Assembly: GCA_001510575.1 (NCBI GenBank)
Contig: LNGK01000003.1
Span: 3,859,732 to 3,923,731 of the forward strand
Direction of reading: 5' to 3'
From: Knoxdaviesia capensis
Taxonomy: Eukaryota > Ascomycota > Sordariomycetes > Microascales > Gondwanamycetaceae
DNA: 64,000 nt
This document shows positions 23,961-34,950 of the stretch, piece by piece; positions within the stretch are counted from its first letter, which is position 1; each line of letters begins with the position of its first letter. The position numbers and the translations under genes are program-made. The notes under the pieces were generated by a model. That model was not told the origin of the DNA. It made no database searches and worked only from the letters and a program-made list of their open reading frames with translations.

Positions 23961-25014
23961 GCACAGCACCAGGGTCGCAGCTTCCTGCGTCAGTCCACCC
24001 ACCCCACTGTGCGAGAAAAAATATAAAAATAAATGATAAATAAAATAAAATAAACCCAGGAGAAGAGACAGGGAAGGAGCAAAATCGAGTGATAGGCCGA
24101 CCGGGAAAGCCGTAGTAAAAGGTGTGAGTAAAAGTATTAGACGCTGAAATTACGGAGGCTTTTTTCGACGAGACCATATGGGATATACGTGAAATCTACG
24201 GTGAAGCTTGCTTGCTTTAACGTTCAACGGCCCTGTGCAACCCTAAAGTGTGGATTTGGGCTCTCTTAAGCCGCACGTTTTTGGGCGTGCAAATCCCGCA
24301 ACGCAACAGAAAATCCCGCTATGTCGATCTGGGCGGAGGGGTGGAACCCTGCCAAAGCCAATATGACAGACACCTGTTTATAACAAAGTGGAGGCCATTT
24401 CTGGCTCTTGATGCTAGATTCAACCTCACGGGAAACAGAAGCCAACACCCAACAGCACCTCGTCAAACAGCTTCAACATGTGTGTATAAGAAAGTAGTCA
24501 CATCGATGACAGGCCTGGATGTGTATTTATGTGCGTTTGTATGTATGTCTCAAAGTCGAATTATCTCTCTGAGTCAATTTCCAAGCCTTTTGCGGGCCAA
24601 TGCGACTCCGCTGGTGCTGTCGTTTCATGCAGCTGGCCGCATTTCCAGCATGTACGCACGTACATTATGCCACCGACTGAGGTGTTTTTTTTCACTCTCT
24701 TCCTGCTGGCCGGTGGATGCCCAAACAGAGAGAAATAAAAGAAAACACCGCTCGGCAAATGCAAGCCGGATCATTCGATCCCCCGAACCTGGCAAAGACG
24801 CCGGTACCACCCGGTGGCCGGAGGAGAAGAGTTTGCCTGGCTTGAAAGGTCCACACTGCGAAAGGCCCCGGGATCCGCGATATATTCGCCGAGCCTGCCA
24901 CAGAAACGGAGTCATTAAGGAAGTAAGAGGTAATATCAATCGGCGTTTGCATATAAGCCCTGTTGCAATCCATTCCAGGTTATCCGAAAGAAAGCAAAAA
25001 CAATGTGTAAATGC
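23961..25014. other. Spacer between pfkA promoter and transposon
   Basis: Normal-composition DNA up to the transposon's TA target duplication at 25015-25016. A plus-strand open frame runs 24248-25066 but starts at GTG, has low-complexity Cys/Arg/Ser content and runs into the transposon end; it is not called. Confidence 0.5.
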
Positions 25015-25016
25015 TA

Positions 25017-25099
25017 CCCGTGCCACGCACCCACTAAAGTGGGTGCTCTATACTAAAATGAACTAATCACTAAAATAAACTACTTTTCTCATTTTTAAC
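25017..25099 (+). repeat. Left terminal inverted repeat, 83 bp
   Basis: Pairs with 27180-27262. The outer 51 bases are identical. The inner 32 contain four differences, all of RIP type (C/T before A, or G/A after T). A 20-bp palindrome GCACCCACTAAAGTGGGTGC lies at 25027-25046. Confidence 0.95.
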
Positions 25100-26456
25100 T
25101 ATAGCTTTTTATTTAACTATAACTACCTATCTTTTTAACTATCTTAGTTTCTTTCCTATCTCGTAGATAAGTAGTAGATCGAGTTTACTTATAGTACGCT
25201 ATTTCCGCGCTCTAAGTACCGCTTCGGCGATAATACGCTTAAGACGTCTAAGTAGTCGTTCCTTAGCTACCTCGACTACCTATATTACTTATACCTCCTT
25301 ATCCTCCTTCCGCTATATAATAAGCTCCCATACGTCTTCGATAGTAAGCGTACTACCTAACTATAGCCGAGTATTAGCTTTTAAATAAGCTAAGCGACGT
25401 ATTTACTCGGAACGCCTCGCCTTATTAAGATCTTATTTTATCTAAACTAATTTAGTTAAATTAGTTAGAGAGCCCTTAATAAACTATCCGATTAGGCTTA
25501 GTAGCTTATCTAGGATATCGCTATTATATAGTAAGTTACTAATATAAGTTATAGCTTTATTTAGCTACCAATATATCTATAGCGTATTAAATAGGGAAGA
25601 GGAGAGGGGGTATATTATAGTATAACGGCTCGGTATAAGTAGTTCTTATAGAAGCCGTTTTTAAAGCTTTTTAAGGACGATAGACGGCTAGAACGGCACG
25701 ATACTAGTCTTCTTAAAGGCGGAGATAATAGTAGTTAACTTTATAACCTCCTTCCTTACTCCCTTAATAAGTCCTAGGAAGTTAAGCTTATTAATATTAG
25801 CGATACTATTACGGGCTAAGACGTCTAGAGCCTTCGCGTAGTAATACTTTAACGGCTAGAAGACTACTATATTAAGTAGCTATAAAAGATATATAAGATA
25901 AGGAAGTAAGCTAAATAGAATAATATTATAGTTATAATAATATTCGATAAATTAACGAGTATAATAGCTTCTATATCTATTAAGAATTAGTAGCCGCTTC
26001 GTCCCGGTTATATACTTCTTAATATACTTCTAGAAATACTAGATCTACCGGAAGCTAAGCTCATTATTTATATAGCTAGACTTAGATATTAATATAGCTA
26101 TATCTTTATCTAGCGAGGTAAGCTTATACTAGCGAGTTATATACTACTTACTAGAGAGGATTAGGAATACTAGGATATAGTAGCTACTTACTAATATCGC
26201 CTCGATAGTAGTAGCTAACTCTCTATTAGCTAATATAGCTAGATATTAAGCTCGCTTTCTCTTAGTAATAATAAGCTAGCTTTTACTAACTCTAATCTAA
26301 AAACCGGTCTCGTCTATATTCTATATATCTAATAACGCGATTCTATAAATCTAAATAGTATCTTATAAGCGACGGAAATACTCTTTAATACGAGGAAGGT
26401 CTTCGCTAACTTACCGGTTAGTATCTAGGATAGCTTACCGTATAACTAGATATCTA

Positions 26457-26743
26457 TATGTGATTCTTAGATATATAATCTAAAGGACTAATAAATGAGT
26501 TATAATTATGAGACACGTATAGAGAAATATATATAAAGGGAAGCTTGAATTTTTTCTATCTCAAGATGTTTCCTATAAAAGCGCGGCAGATATCTGCCTT
26601 TTATAGGTCTTTTGCCAGCTCTTTAAGGCATTTATATGCATATAGATATACACCTAAATGCTCACCGCTAGGCAGTATCCACGTGTATTAGTATACGTTT
26701 ATACGTAATTGCAATGCACTCTAACCTATTAGGGATCCACATA
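26457..26743. mobile_element. Nested 287-bp MITE-like foldback insertion
   Basis: Between TA duplicates at 26455-26456 and 26744-26745 lies a block that keeps CA and TG dinucleotides, unlike the RIP-saturated DNA on both sides. Its ends are imperfect inverted repeats (TATGTGATTCTTAG against TATGTGGATCCCTAA). It has a central hairpin: CCTATAAAA (26572-26580) pairs with TTTTATAGG (26599-26607) around the perfect palindrome GGCAGATATCTGCC (26585-26598). It splits the transposase remnant between the helix-turn-helix region and the DDE core. No coding capacity. Confidence 0.65.
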
Positions 26744-27179
26744 TATCTCTTAATAAAGCGAGTAACCTAGTTCTCTCCGATAGGCTAAAACTCGTATAGA
26801 CGGAGGCGAATAGCGAGTATATTATTTACGGCCTCGGCTATAAAGCTTCGATAGATAGCTAGATTAACTTACTCTAGCTAGTTAATATATCTATAAATAG
26901 TAGCCTCCTTAGTAATAGTAAGCTTTATATTTAAAGCTACTCGCTTCTACTCCGGCTTATTAATAATATACTTATTATAATAGCGTACGAAGGTAAGGTA
27001 TAAGAGGTCGAAGCGCTTAGTAACGGAACGAAGAGATTCGTCTAGGTTATCTAGCTTATACTAGATAGCCTCTTATATAATAGCTCGTTAGGAAGTCATT
27101 TAAATAAGGAATTAAATGATATAAAAAGTAGGAAAAAAAAGTATAGAATAGAGGGGTAGGAAGAGGAAGAAGTTTTATA

Positions 27180-27262
27180 GTCAAAAATAAGAAAAGTAGT
27201 TCATTTTAGTAATTAGTTCATTTTAGTATAGAGCACCCACTTTAGTGGGTGCGTGGCACGGG
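27180..27262 (-). repeat. Right terminal inverted repeat, 83 bp
   Basis: Reverse complement of the left repeat, with the same 20-bp internal palindrome at 27233-27252. It abuts the TA duplicate at 27263-27264. Confidence 0.95.
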
Positions 27263-27264
27263 TA

Positions 27265-27658
27265 TCGTCTGGACGTCCGATTGGCGAGACGTCGAAAAAG
27301 CCAATTCACACGGCTTGGCACTGTGTGCGCTTGTTATGTCAGCGGGAGCTCGGGCCTTGTCAGCTTTGCGCGCTTGTGATTGGCTGGCGCGGGAGATCTT
27401 GCGGTAAACGCTATTTGGCTTCAGTCAACGGCTTCTGGATCCTGATCTTTGAACGAACATCATCACCACATTTCCTTTTCAGTCAGAAATTGTGTTTGGC
27501 CTTTGCAAATCCGGACCAGATTTGTTATGTGTTTCTTTTATCACCATCGACAACTATGACCTGTCCGTGAACCAACAATTATCCCTAGTTCCCCTCTCTC
27601 TCTCTCTCCGTTTCTGCCATACACCCCACCTAAATGCCCATTTAGCCTCCGCCCGGCC
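27265..27658 (+). promoter_or_regulatory. med17 promoter, truncated by transposon
   Basis: Only 394 bases separate the transposon's target duplication from the med17 ATG. The region includes a CT run (about 27590-27610, CCCCTCTCTCTCTCTCTCCG) close to the start codon, the likely transcription start area. Confidence 0.55.
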
Positions 27659-29710
27659 ATGGACTCAACCCCGTTTGCGCTGGGGCCGTGGCCCACAGCC
27701 AGCAGCGACACCCAGCCGAAGTCGATCGGCGATTTCATCGGCCGCGTAAACGCCTCCGGGTCCGGTGGCTTCCGGTCGCTAAGCCAGGCCAAGCTCGAAG
27801 CTGTTGTTGCCGCCCGCGCGGCTGGAGACGAGCAGGCCGAGGCCGCGCCCGATGCCGACACCGATATGCAGGTCGATGTTGAGGTCGCCGCCACAGAAAT
27901 CACAACCCCCGCTGCAGCAAGAAGAGAGGTTCTCAAAAGCATTGAGTACGTACGCATCTCTTCCCCTCGCTCGCCTTGACTTCGCACTCTGGGCTCTTGT
28001 CTGTTCAAAACAGTGCACCACCTGAGGATCAAGCGCAGCCGACTAACGTCTTCCTCTCCTCCCAGTGCCGCTCACAACTCCGCTCTCCTCGCCCTCGACT
28101 TCATCTCTCTCCTGCTCTCGAAAGAACGCCCGGTCGAGGCCGGAATCACCCTCGGCCCGGGCCTTCGCGAGATGGTCGGCATCGGCTCGCTAGATACTCA
28201 TAAGCTAGTAGCCTCCAACATGACGCCCGATCGCGTGACCGAGGACAAGCAAGTCACGCTTGGCTGGACGCTGATGGACATCGAAAAGACCCGGGACGCT
28301 GCCGAAAAGGCCACGGCCGCCCTGGAAAAGGAGATTGTCAACGAGGCGAAATACTGGGAATCCGTGCTCTCGGTCACCGAAAGTGGCTGGGCCGTGTGCC
28401 GGTTGCCCGGAGAGCGGCAAACGCTTGCCGTCCGCTTCGGCTTCAGCGAAGCCGGCCCGCAGTTCGGAAACGCCAGTCTGGCGCCCATTCGAAGAGCCGA
28501 GACCGGATCCACGGTTTTGGATCTGGGACGGCTCGGCGGCACCTCGCAGCGGTTGGTGGTCACCATCGAAGACAAGAGTGGCCAAGTCATCGGCCGGTCG
28601 TCTCTAGAAACCCGGGTGCCCGAAGGCGCCCCCCTCGGCGAGCTGGTTCTGGAAGCGCGCAACACCATCTTTGCCCAGGAACTCTGGCACGAACTACAGA
28701 TGGAGTCTCGCAGCCTGGTCTCGTATAACGTCCGCCAGCTCGACTCTCGCATTGTGTACAAGACCGGCACCGGCACCCGCGTGATTCTCGAGCTGTGTCC
28801 GAGCCCGACCGACGCCGGCCAGCCGCAGCAGGCCCGGCTGCCCATGGACAACCTCGCCGAGGGCATCCACCTGACGCTGTGCATCCTGCTCTCGCACGCG
28901 CACCGCGAGGCCGAGACGGCGCGCTCGCGGCCGACCCACCCGTCGCAGTCGCGCACGCGCACGGAGACGCAGTACCACCTGCTGCGCCCGATCATCGCGC
29001 GCATGCTGTACTTCCAGGCGGTCGACGAGTGCACCAAATACGTCGGCGGGCTGGTGCAGAGCCTGCGGCAGGCGGGCATCGACGAGGCGCGGTCGACGCT
29101 GCAGACGCCGCCGCGGCGCTTCGAGGACAGCGTGGGCGCGGCGCTCAAGTCCGGCCGCGCGACCTACTCGCAGGCGCTCGTCAACCACCTGTTCCAGCCG
29201 GCCAGCTTCCGCATCGACGTGGTGGTCTCGCGCCAGAGCCAGCTGGCCATCGCCGGCAAGACGTGGATGCTGCCGCTGACGTCGACCATGTACAACGTCG
29301 TGCTGGTGCCGGCGCTGCCGCCGGGCGCCGACTCGCCGAACCCGCTCGCCGCCGCCTGCCCGCCGTTCCAGCAGTACCCGGCGCTCGCCGACCTGCAGCG
29401 CTACCTCAACTCGGCCGTCGCCACCGCCGCCACCCACTACTGCCAGGCCCAGCTCGCCGCGGCCGCCTGGACCGTGTCGCCGCTCGGCACCGTGCTGCAC
29501 TCGCCCGCCGGCGCCGCCCACGTCGAGGTCGTGCGGGGACCTGACGGCGCCACGCCGCAGCTCGGCATCTCGCTCGTGTTTAACGAGCACGTGAACCTGC
29601 CGCCCGGCCGGCCCACGCGGTTCTCGTGGCCACCGGATGCCACCGGCCCGGCGCCGTGGAAGTTGGAGCAGGTGCTCAAGATCATGGCGGCGAGTGTCGC
29701 CCAGGAGTAA
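27659..29710 (+). CDS. med17: Mediator complex subunit 17 (Srb4)
   Basis: Head-module scaffold subunit of the RNA polymerase II Mediator, acting in the nucleus. Exons 27659-27945 and 28066-29710 join across a 120-base intron (GTACGT donor, GACTAAC branch, CCCAG acceptor), giving 643 residues. The junction restores KSIDAAHNSALLALDFISLLLS, a hallmark segment of fungal Med17. Residues 1-95 are the variable acidic N-terminus. A coiled-coil stretch follows (EKTRDAAEKATAALEKEI). The rest is the conserved Med17 fold with ARNTIFAQELWHEL. The long C-terminal part is strikingly GC-rich, which explains large spurious frames on the other strand. Fungal Med17 is usually 600-690 residues, so the length fits. 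The gene is divergent from pfkA, with a dead transposon between the promoters. Confidence 0.92.
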
Positions 29711-32700
29711 CTCTTTCTGTCTACCCTTCTAGCTCATGCTTTCCAGGTTTTTTTTTCCTCTCCTTCTCGTCCTTATGGTTTGTTCTTAGCCTATGGTTGT
29801 AGGTTGCATCAGCACGGCGTTTTCTATGGTAAAAATCGGCTCGTGCATTTGTCCTCTTGTCTGGCAAGGAATGTGTCGACGTTGGGTCGTCTTTTTTCGA
29901 TGGAATCAGAAACATGTGGAAAAGTTCGGTAATGGGTCTTTTTCTTATTTGGGGAATACATGACAATCATATTGCTGCCGGGTTAGCCCAACGCTTGGGA
30001 GAGGGAGAGGGGAGAGGAAGTGTGGTGTTAGGGTTAGGGTCTGTGAAGTTGCCTAAGTCAGGAGAGTAGCCACCGCACCATTGCGATACTGCAGTCGATT
30101 CATAGGCCCCCGATGCTCTGCCTATCCAGTGAATTGACAGGCCGGGGCCAGATGCGATGCGGACGTCCAGGTCTCTCTCGAGGTGTATCAACTCTGGTCT
30201 GCCTGTCATCCCAAGTGAGAGTGGGATACCAGATACGGAGTAGATAACAGCATCATTTTGCTGGTGGTCGATCATGCGACATTTCTCTACACCGTGCTTT
30301 CTCTTCTCCCCCTATGAGCCACGTCTGAGTCCAGTAATATAATGCCCTCATTCCCTCCAATTTCCCGCACCAGAACCGCACACCGTGTCTTTCGACTCGC
30401 GACGTCCTCCGACAGTGGATCGGAAGCACACACACACCGACAATGCAGAAAGACATGCACCCTGCGATATGATATATCGTCGACCAGGCCCCGGAAGCGT
30501 GCCGCGGAGGACCAACCAAGGAAGCAAAAAAAAAAAAAAAAAAAAAGGGAAAGGACGGTCGGAGAGTTGAAAACGTAAGAGAAATCGGGGTGGTTCTGAC
30601 CGAGGCGACAACGAGCGGTGAACACCTTACCTCAGACCATCGATCCAACCCTCTTAACATGCAGACATGTACGGTACATACATACAGGGGTATTTCCACG
30701 CATCTCCGAACCACTGGAGAGCTCACGATACATACTCCGACAGCGGTGTGCGGTGTGATTTTTACCGACCAGAAGAAAGCCCCCCCCATCTTGATACGAT
30801 AGGGGATCCACCCGGGGATGGGGGCGTTCTCGGCGTCTCCTCTGCCCACCAAAAAAAAAACAAAAGAAAAAAAGAAACAAACAGCCCTCAAAAGCAACAA
30901 ATCTGATATCTGAAAACGGCCCGTGCTGGACCTACCACTTTCAGTGGACCTCCTGCGGTCTCCGGCCAAGACACAAACGAGAGGGAGCAGAACCCAAGGA
31001 GTATTGGCGGTGGGGGGGGCGGCCGACCGACCGACCACGCGCGACAGACCCGGGAGGTAACATGGCGAGACAGGCCTCAGATCCGGCTCTTTGCCATCGA
31101 TTTGGGCGTGCATTGTCCTCTCTGGACAATTTAGCTTCGGAAGTCCCCCAGTACGGCAGGTCATATCGACATGAACTGACGTGGCCGGGCTCCAGCGTGG
31201 GATTCTCTATCTGGCACGCGATAATCAAAATTCAGTCAACATTGTATCCTGCACAGTTGCAGCCAATATTGGGGGGGAGAGAGTCTGTTAATCTGTGAAC
31301 ACTATATTGGATCCCAAAACCACATGCTCGGATCGCTCCTGACGCGCCCCCCTCCCCGGAAAAAAACATCTTTTTTTTCTCGCTTGTTCTTTTGATTGGG
31401 ACGTTCCGGCGAGAGCGCGCAGAAAGAGGCGTCCCAGGAACCAGGTTCACTCCCGCGTACCATGCATGCATGCTGTAAGAGAAAAAATATACCACCACCA
31501 ACCGCTACCGTCGGTCCATCACCACTTCGCTGTGCTAGATATCTCTCTTCCAACAATACATGCTCCCCAAAACTTGTCATCAATGGGAAACAAACCCCAG
31601 GAATTCTGGGGGCTTCGCCGTTTTCCAACCCGGCAAGCTCGGAGCTGAACCGTGTTTCTCTGGCTGCAGCAAAAGCCTGGCTGCCCCCTGCTGACGCCCC
31701 GAACAGTGTGCCCTCTTCCAGCTGATTTCCACGGCCTTCTCGCTATCACAGCTACAGTACTGTACATACCAGGGGAGAGTTATATATGTTGCAATGTCCA
31801 CATAACGAACCCCCAAAGTGGGACGTGGGAACTGGGATTTCAGGGTCCAGAACCCCGGGGAAAAGCCCACCCTGCGCCGTATGCCGCGCATGAGGGTTTG
31901 CTCACATGTCCCAGAAGCGTGACCAGACGGGTTTCTCAATGCCAGGCTACTTGAAAGTTGGTACTCATATTGTGAAGGACCATACTGTACCTGGAGTTAC
32001 AGTGTGTCCGTATATAGTGGTACATGCCTGACGCTGTGACGACTGAAACCCAAGGACGAAAACCCCTCTCTCACATGTTGTGATCCAATCAAGTCCCAAC
32101 CCAGCCGAACCCACCCACCGTGCCGGGACTCTACAGTAGAGGATAGTACAGTAGAGTTACATCTCCCCTTCTCAAGAGGGTGGGTTCACCTTGAATGGTA
32201 CGAGGGTTCGGTTCGCCCATCCAGCTGCCAACCTGAGCCTGCATGAAGAATTGACGTTCCCACGAAAGAGGACCGCTAAGAGAAAATTGGGGGGTCTGGA
32301 TCCTCGCCACGATACAGAGTTGGGGGCATATAGGTAATCCAAACAGTCCACATATGTTTGGCTCGGCAGATAGAGGGAAACAGATAGGTATGTATTTGGA
32401 CAAACGAACTTGAAAAAAAAAAAAAAAACACAGAGTAACCAAAGGAGGCAAACAAAAAAGGGGGGAATAAAAAAGAAAAGAAAAGCTCAGTGGGAATCTC
32501 CTAACGTCGTAACAAATACATGAAATAAAACACAGAAAACCCCCAAGATACCCCTCTATGCGCCAATGTGTGTGTATGGTAGGTATGGCCTGTTTCGTCT
32601 TTCTGCTCGCTGAGCTCTCAAATAATGATCATAACCTGAAGATTCGTACGTGATTCCACCACAAACACTAAATATTGATATCGCAAAAAACCCATCGAGA

Positions 32701-32786
32701 ACGCCAACGCAGAGCCACTATCATGGCTAGTATATCGTCAGCAGCTCAAGCTGTGAAGGACCATTGGAGCTGGAAAGCCGGCTTCT
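29711..32786. other. 3-kb intergenic region
   Basis: Contains the med17 3' region (T-rich, 29740-29850), an A run at 30527-30546, a two-unit TTAGGG at about 30025-30038, one exact TACAGTACTGTA palindrome (31753-31764), and several related TACAGTA/TACTGTA half-motifs (31983, 32132, 32147). A 303-codon minus-strand frame (31164-30253) starts with ATG but is dominated by homopolymer-encoded Phe and has no gene context. No gene is called. Confidence 0.5.
31753..31764. repeat. TACAGTACTGTA palindrome, copy 1
   Basis: Perfect 12-bp palindrome, also found at 35526-35537 and 51837-51848, all intergenic. Confidence 0.8.
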
Positions 32787-33043
32787 TTAGCCAACAGCAG
32801 TTCCGCAATAGCCGCAGTGGCGACCAGGAGACACCCAGACCTCTTTGCCATTGGCGAGGCAGGTCGGGCACTTCAGTCCAGGAAGAGAGCCCTGAAAAAC
32901 CGTTAGCTACCGTTATTTGCAAGTTAAAAAGAGTGACGAGGGAGACCTACATGGTTGACGAGATGAGGGGGGTGGGGGGCTTCACAACCTCGGGCGTAAG
33001 GACGGGAAGTCGTGGAGCTAAGAGCCGATGAAGGGGGAGCCAT
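32787..33043 (-). CDS. 65-residue zinc-ribbon protein, two exons
   Basis: Exon 33043-32951 (31 codons) starts at an ATG in an ideal context (CCACCATGGCT). A 59-base intron follows with a full fungal signal set: GTAGGT donor, GCTAAC branch, TTTTTCAG acceptor. Exon 32891-32787 adds 34 codons and TAA. The splice is phase 0 and the frame is open only when spliced. The first exon is Ser/Pro-rich. The second contains LKCPTCLANGKEVWVSPGRH followed by CGYC, that is C-x2-C-x14-C-x2-C, a classic zinc-ribbon pair of knuckles. No wider domain is present, so it may be a small zinc-binding adaptor; the function is unknown. The upstream DNA is strongly CT-rich on the same strand for nearly 2 kb, consistent with a promoter and long leader. 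No homology search was possible. Confidence 0.72.
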
Positions 33044-34950
33044 GGTGGAGTGGAAGAAGGATAGTTGGCTCTGACCAAACTGAACGGTGTTTCAATCGAA
33101 AAAAGGACAAAAAAATAAAGGAATCGCCAAAGGAAATCGAGTACCGAAAAGAAATAGAACAGATTGGGTATTGGAGAAGCAGGCAATTCAGTTAGAAACA
33201 CCACAAGATAACGATAAAAAAAGTAAAAAAGCAATGAATAGCAGGCTAGATTAGATGATGTGTCGTGAGACGGGTTCAATCTTATTTGAACGTTGTAGAT
33301 GGCAAAAACTGAATTTATAAAGAAGGAGGAAGTGTGTGTCGTATCGAATCAAACGGGGCTACGCCCAGATGATGTGAAGGATGAGAATTAGTTATGACGA
33401 AGGCGGCTTTCGGTGAAGATAGAGATGGCGCGAAATTGTGGGAGAATAGAGCCGAGAACGAAGGGAGCAAGTCTGACAGGACGATGGGTGAAGTGAAATA
33501 TGGCGGGGGCGCTGATATCGCAAACACATCACAGGCAATGGCCAGAGATATCCGTGTAAGTGGAGGCTGACCAAGGTTGAAACGGTGTACCCAGTCTGTC
33601 GGTACTGCTAGTACGGGCCAGCCACGGAATTCTGATAATGGTACGGAATGGCGGGGAGGGAGAGATAGTCGGTGGACAGGTTGAAACAGCGCGAAGAGGG
33701 AGGAAAGATAAGATAAAAGGAAGATTGACGAGGAGAAGAGGAGGAAGAGGAATGGAGGAATGGGTTGGAAGGGGAGGAGAGGAGGAGAGAAGGGAAGAGA
33801 GAGACTGAAGGTGTTTGTGAAGAAGAAAGGAAGACGAGGTGGAAATCTAGACAGCCCGGGATAGAGGGGGAGGGAGGTCGAGCGTATTTAAAGAGTCTGG
33901 AGATCAGCCCAGAAAAGACAAACGTCGAGAGATAGAAAGAGAGAACAGACAAGTTGACAGGACAATGGAGGAAAGATTCAGAAAGGGGGGTGTGCGCAAC
34001 TGGGAACGGGAAGGAAGAAGAAGGAGCTACCCAGGAGGCCCTGATAGTCGAGGGGTAGGAGCGAGGCACACAGGAAAAAGGAACAAAACGGAATTAAGAA
34101 AGTGATGGTGGTGGTGGCAGTTTAGCGGCATTTGGGATAGATGGCGAATTTCTGGGAGAGCAGGTGGGTGTGAAGAATGCGTGACAAGAAGGGGAAAGGG
34201 CAGGCAAGCAAGCAAGCAAAAAAGGAAAGAACAGTGCTAATGATGTTTGGAGGCTAGTGCTTTGTTCGTGGACGAAGCTCAAAAGAAGGGCAGACAAGGA
34301 AGGCAAGAGCGAAAATCCGGTCGTCATTGTGACATACCAAAATAAAGGTACCAGGAAGGAAGAGATGAGACTAGGAAGTCACAGGCCATAGCGGGAGGGA
34401 AAGAACGCGAGAGAAGAAATTGGGGGAGGAACAAGCGACAAGAGGTGATAATGGAATGGGGCTGACCAGCAAGGGAAAAAAAAAAAGGTAGGGACGAAGC
34501 CGAGGGGGGTGTGTGATATGCGTGAGGTACATAATGTTAGTGAACGGAGCCATGGCAAGGCATCCACAACTGTGTTCTGTGGTCTTGCAGGTTTAACGGT
34601 CTTTTCAGCTTCAATTGGGGAGGCGGGAAGAGAGAGAGGAAGGGGCGACCCATAGTCAGATACTTGGTCGGAGAAGCGGAGGAAAGTGACAAGGGGGGTC
34701 GAGCCCGGCGACACCGGAGGTCGGACTCGACAGGGAAAGAGCCGGTGTAGAAAAGTGAAGCCGAGATGCTGCGAGAAAGAGCAAGGCACTCCTCACCAAT
34801 GTGTCCTGATGACACACATGCACAGGAAGCCCGCCAGAAAGGAACGGGGGGCATCCATCGAAGCAAGAGCGCAACGAAAGGCATAAGATTGGGTGGACGA
34901 ATCACTTTCTCGACTGGGCAAAGAAGACAAAGTACACAGGCTATCTGTGC
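33044..34950 (-). promoter_or_regulatory. Long pyrimidine-rich leader/promoter of the zinc-ribbon gene
   Basis: Over about 1.9 kb the plus strand is purine-rich (GAGGAGAAGAGGAGG-like) and the minus strand pyrimidine-rich, ending just upstream of the zinc-ribbon ATG. Minus-strand open frames here translate to Ser/Leu/Pro/Phe low complexity, as CT-rich DNA does in any frame, so they are not genes. A long untranslated leader or an extended promoter is the best reading. Confidence 0.5.

Larger units (their letters stand above)
25017..27262 (-). mobile_element. RIP-degraded Fot1/pogo-type DNA transposon
   Basis: A 2246-bp element bounded by 83-bp terminal inverted repeats and flanked on both sides by TA (25015-25016, 27263-27264), the Tc1/mariner/pogo target duplication. 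The interior is extremely AT-rich with CpA/TpG almost eliminated and CpG kept: C-to-T changes specific to CpA, as in repeat-induced point mutation. On the minus strand a decayed transposase is recognisable from about 27099 leftward: a CENP-B-like helix-turn-helix N-terminus, then a DDE core. Many Gln codons have become TAA/TAG. The first acidic motif (NIDETG, about 26300-26320) remains. The second and third catalytic Asp positions read Asn (about 25979 and 25871). It cannot encode active transposase. A 287-bp insertion interrupts it. Confidence 0.9.

Noticed and set aside
24248..25066. 272-codon plus-strand frame
   Set aside because: Begins at GTG and runs into the transposon end; no conserved sequence.
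30025..30038. TTAGGGTTAGGG telomere-like sequence
   Set aside because: Only two units, and similar broken motifs occur near 15250; too short to claim an internal telomere or fusion.
18652..30242. TACTCCGTA motif (18652-18660 and reverse complement 30234-30242)
   Set aside because: Two copies of a 9-mer in 64 kb are near chance expectation.
30253..31164. 303-codon minus-strand frame with ATG
   Set aside because: Contains homopolymer-encoded Phe runs and mixed low complexity, no splice sites, no recognisable domain; probably chance.
32675..33031. 118-codon plus-strand frame over the zinc-ribbon gene
   Set aside because: Opposite strand has the full intron signals and CxxC pairs; this frame has neither.
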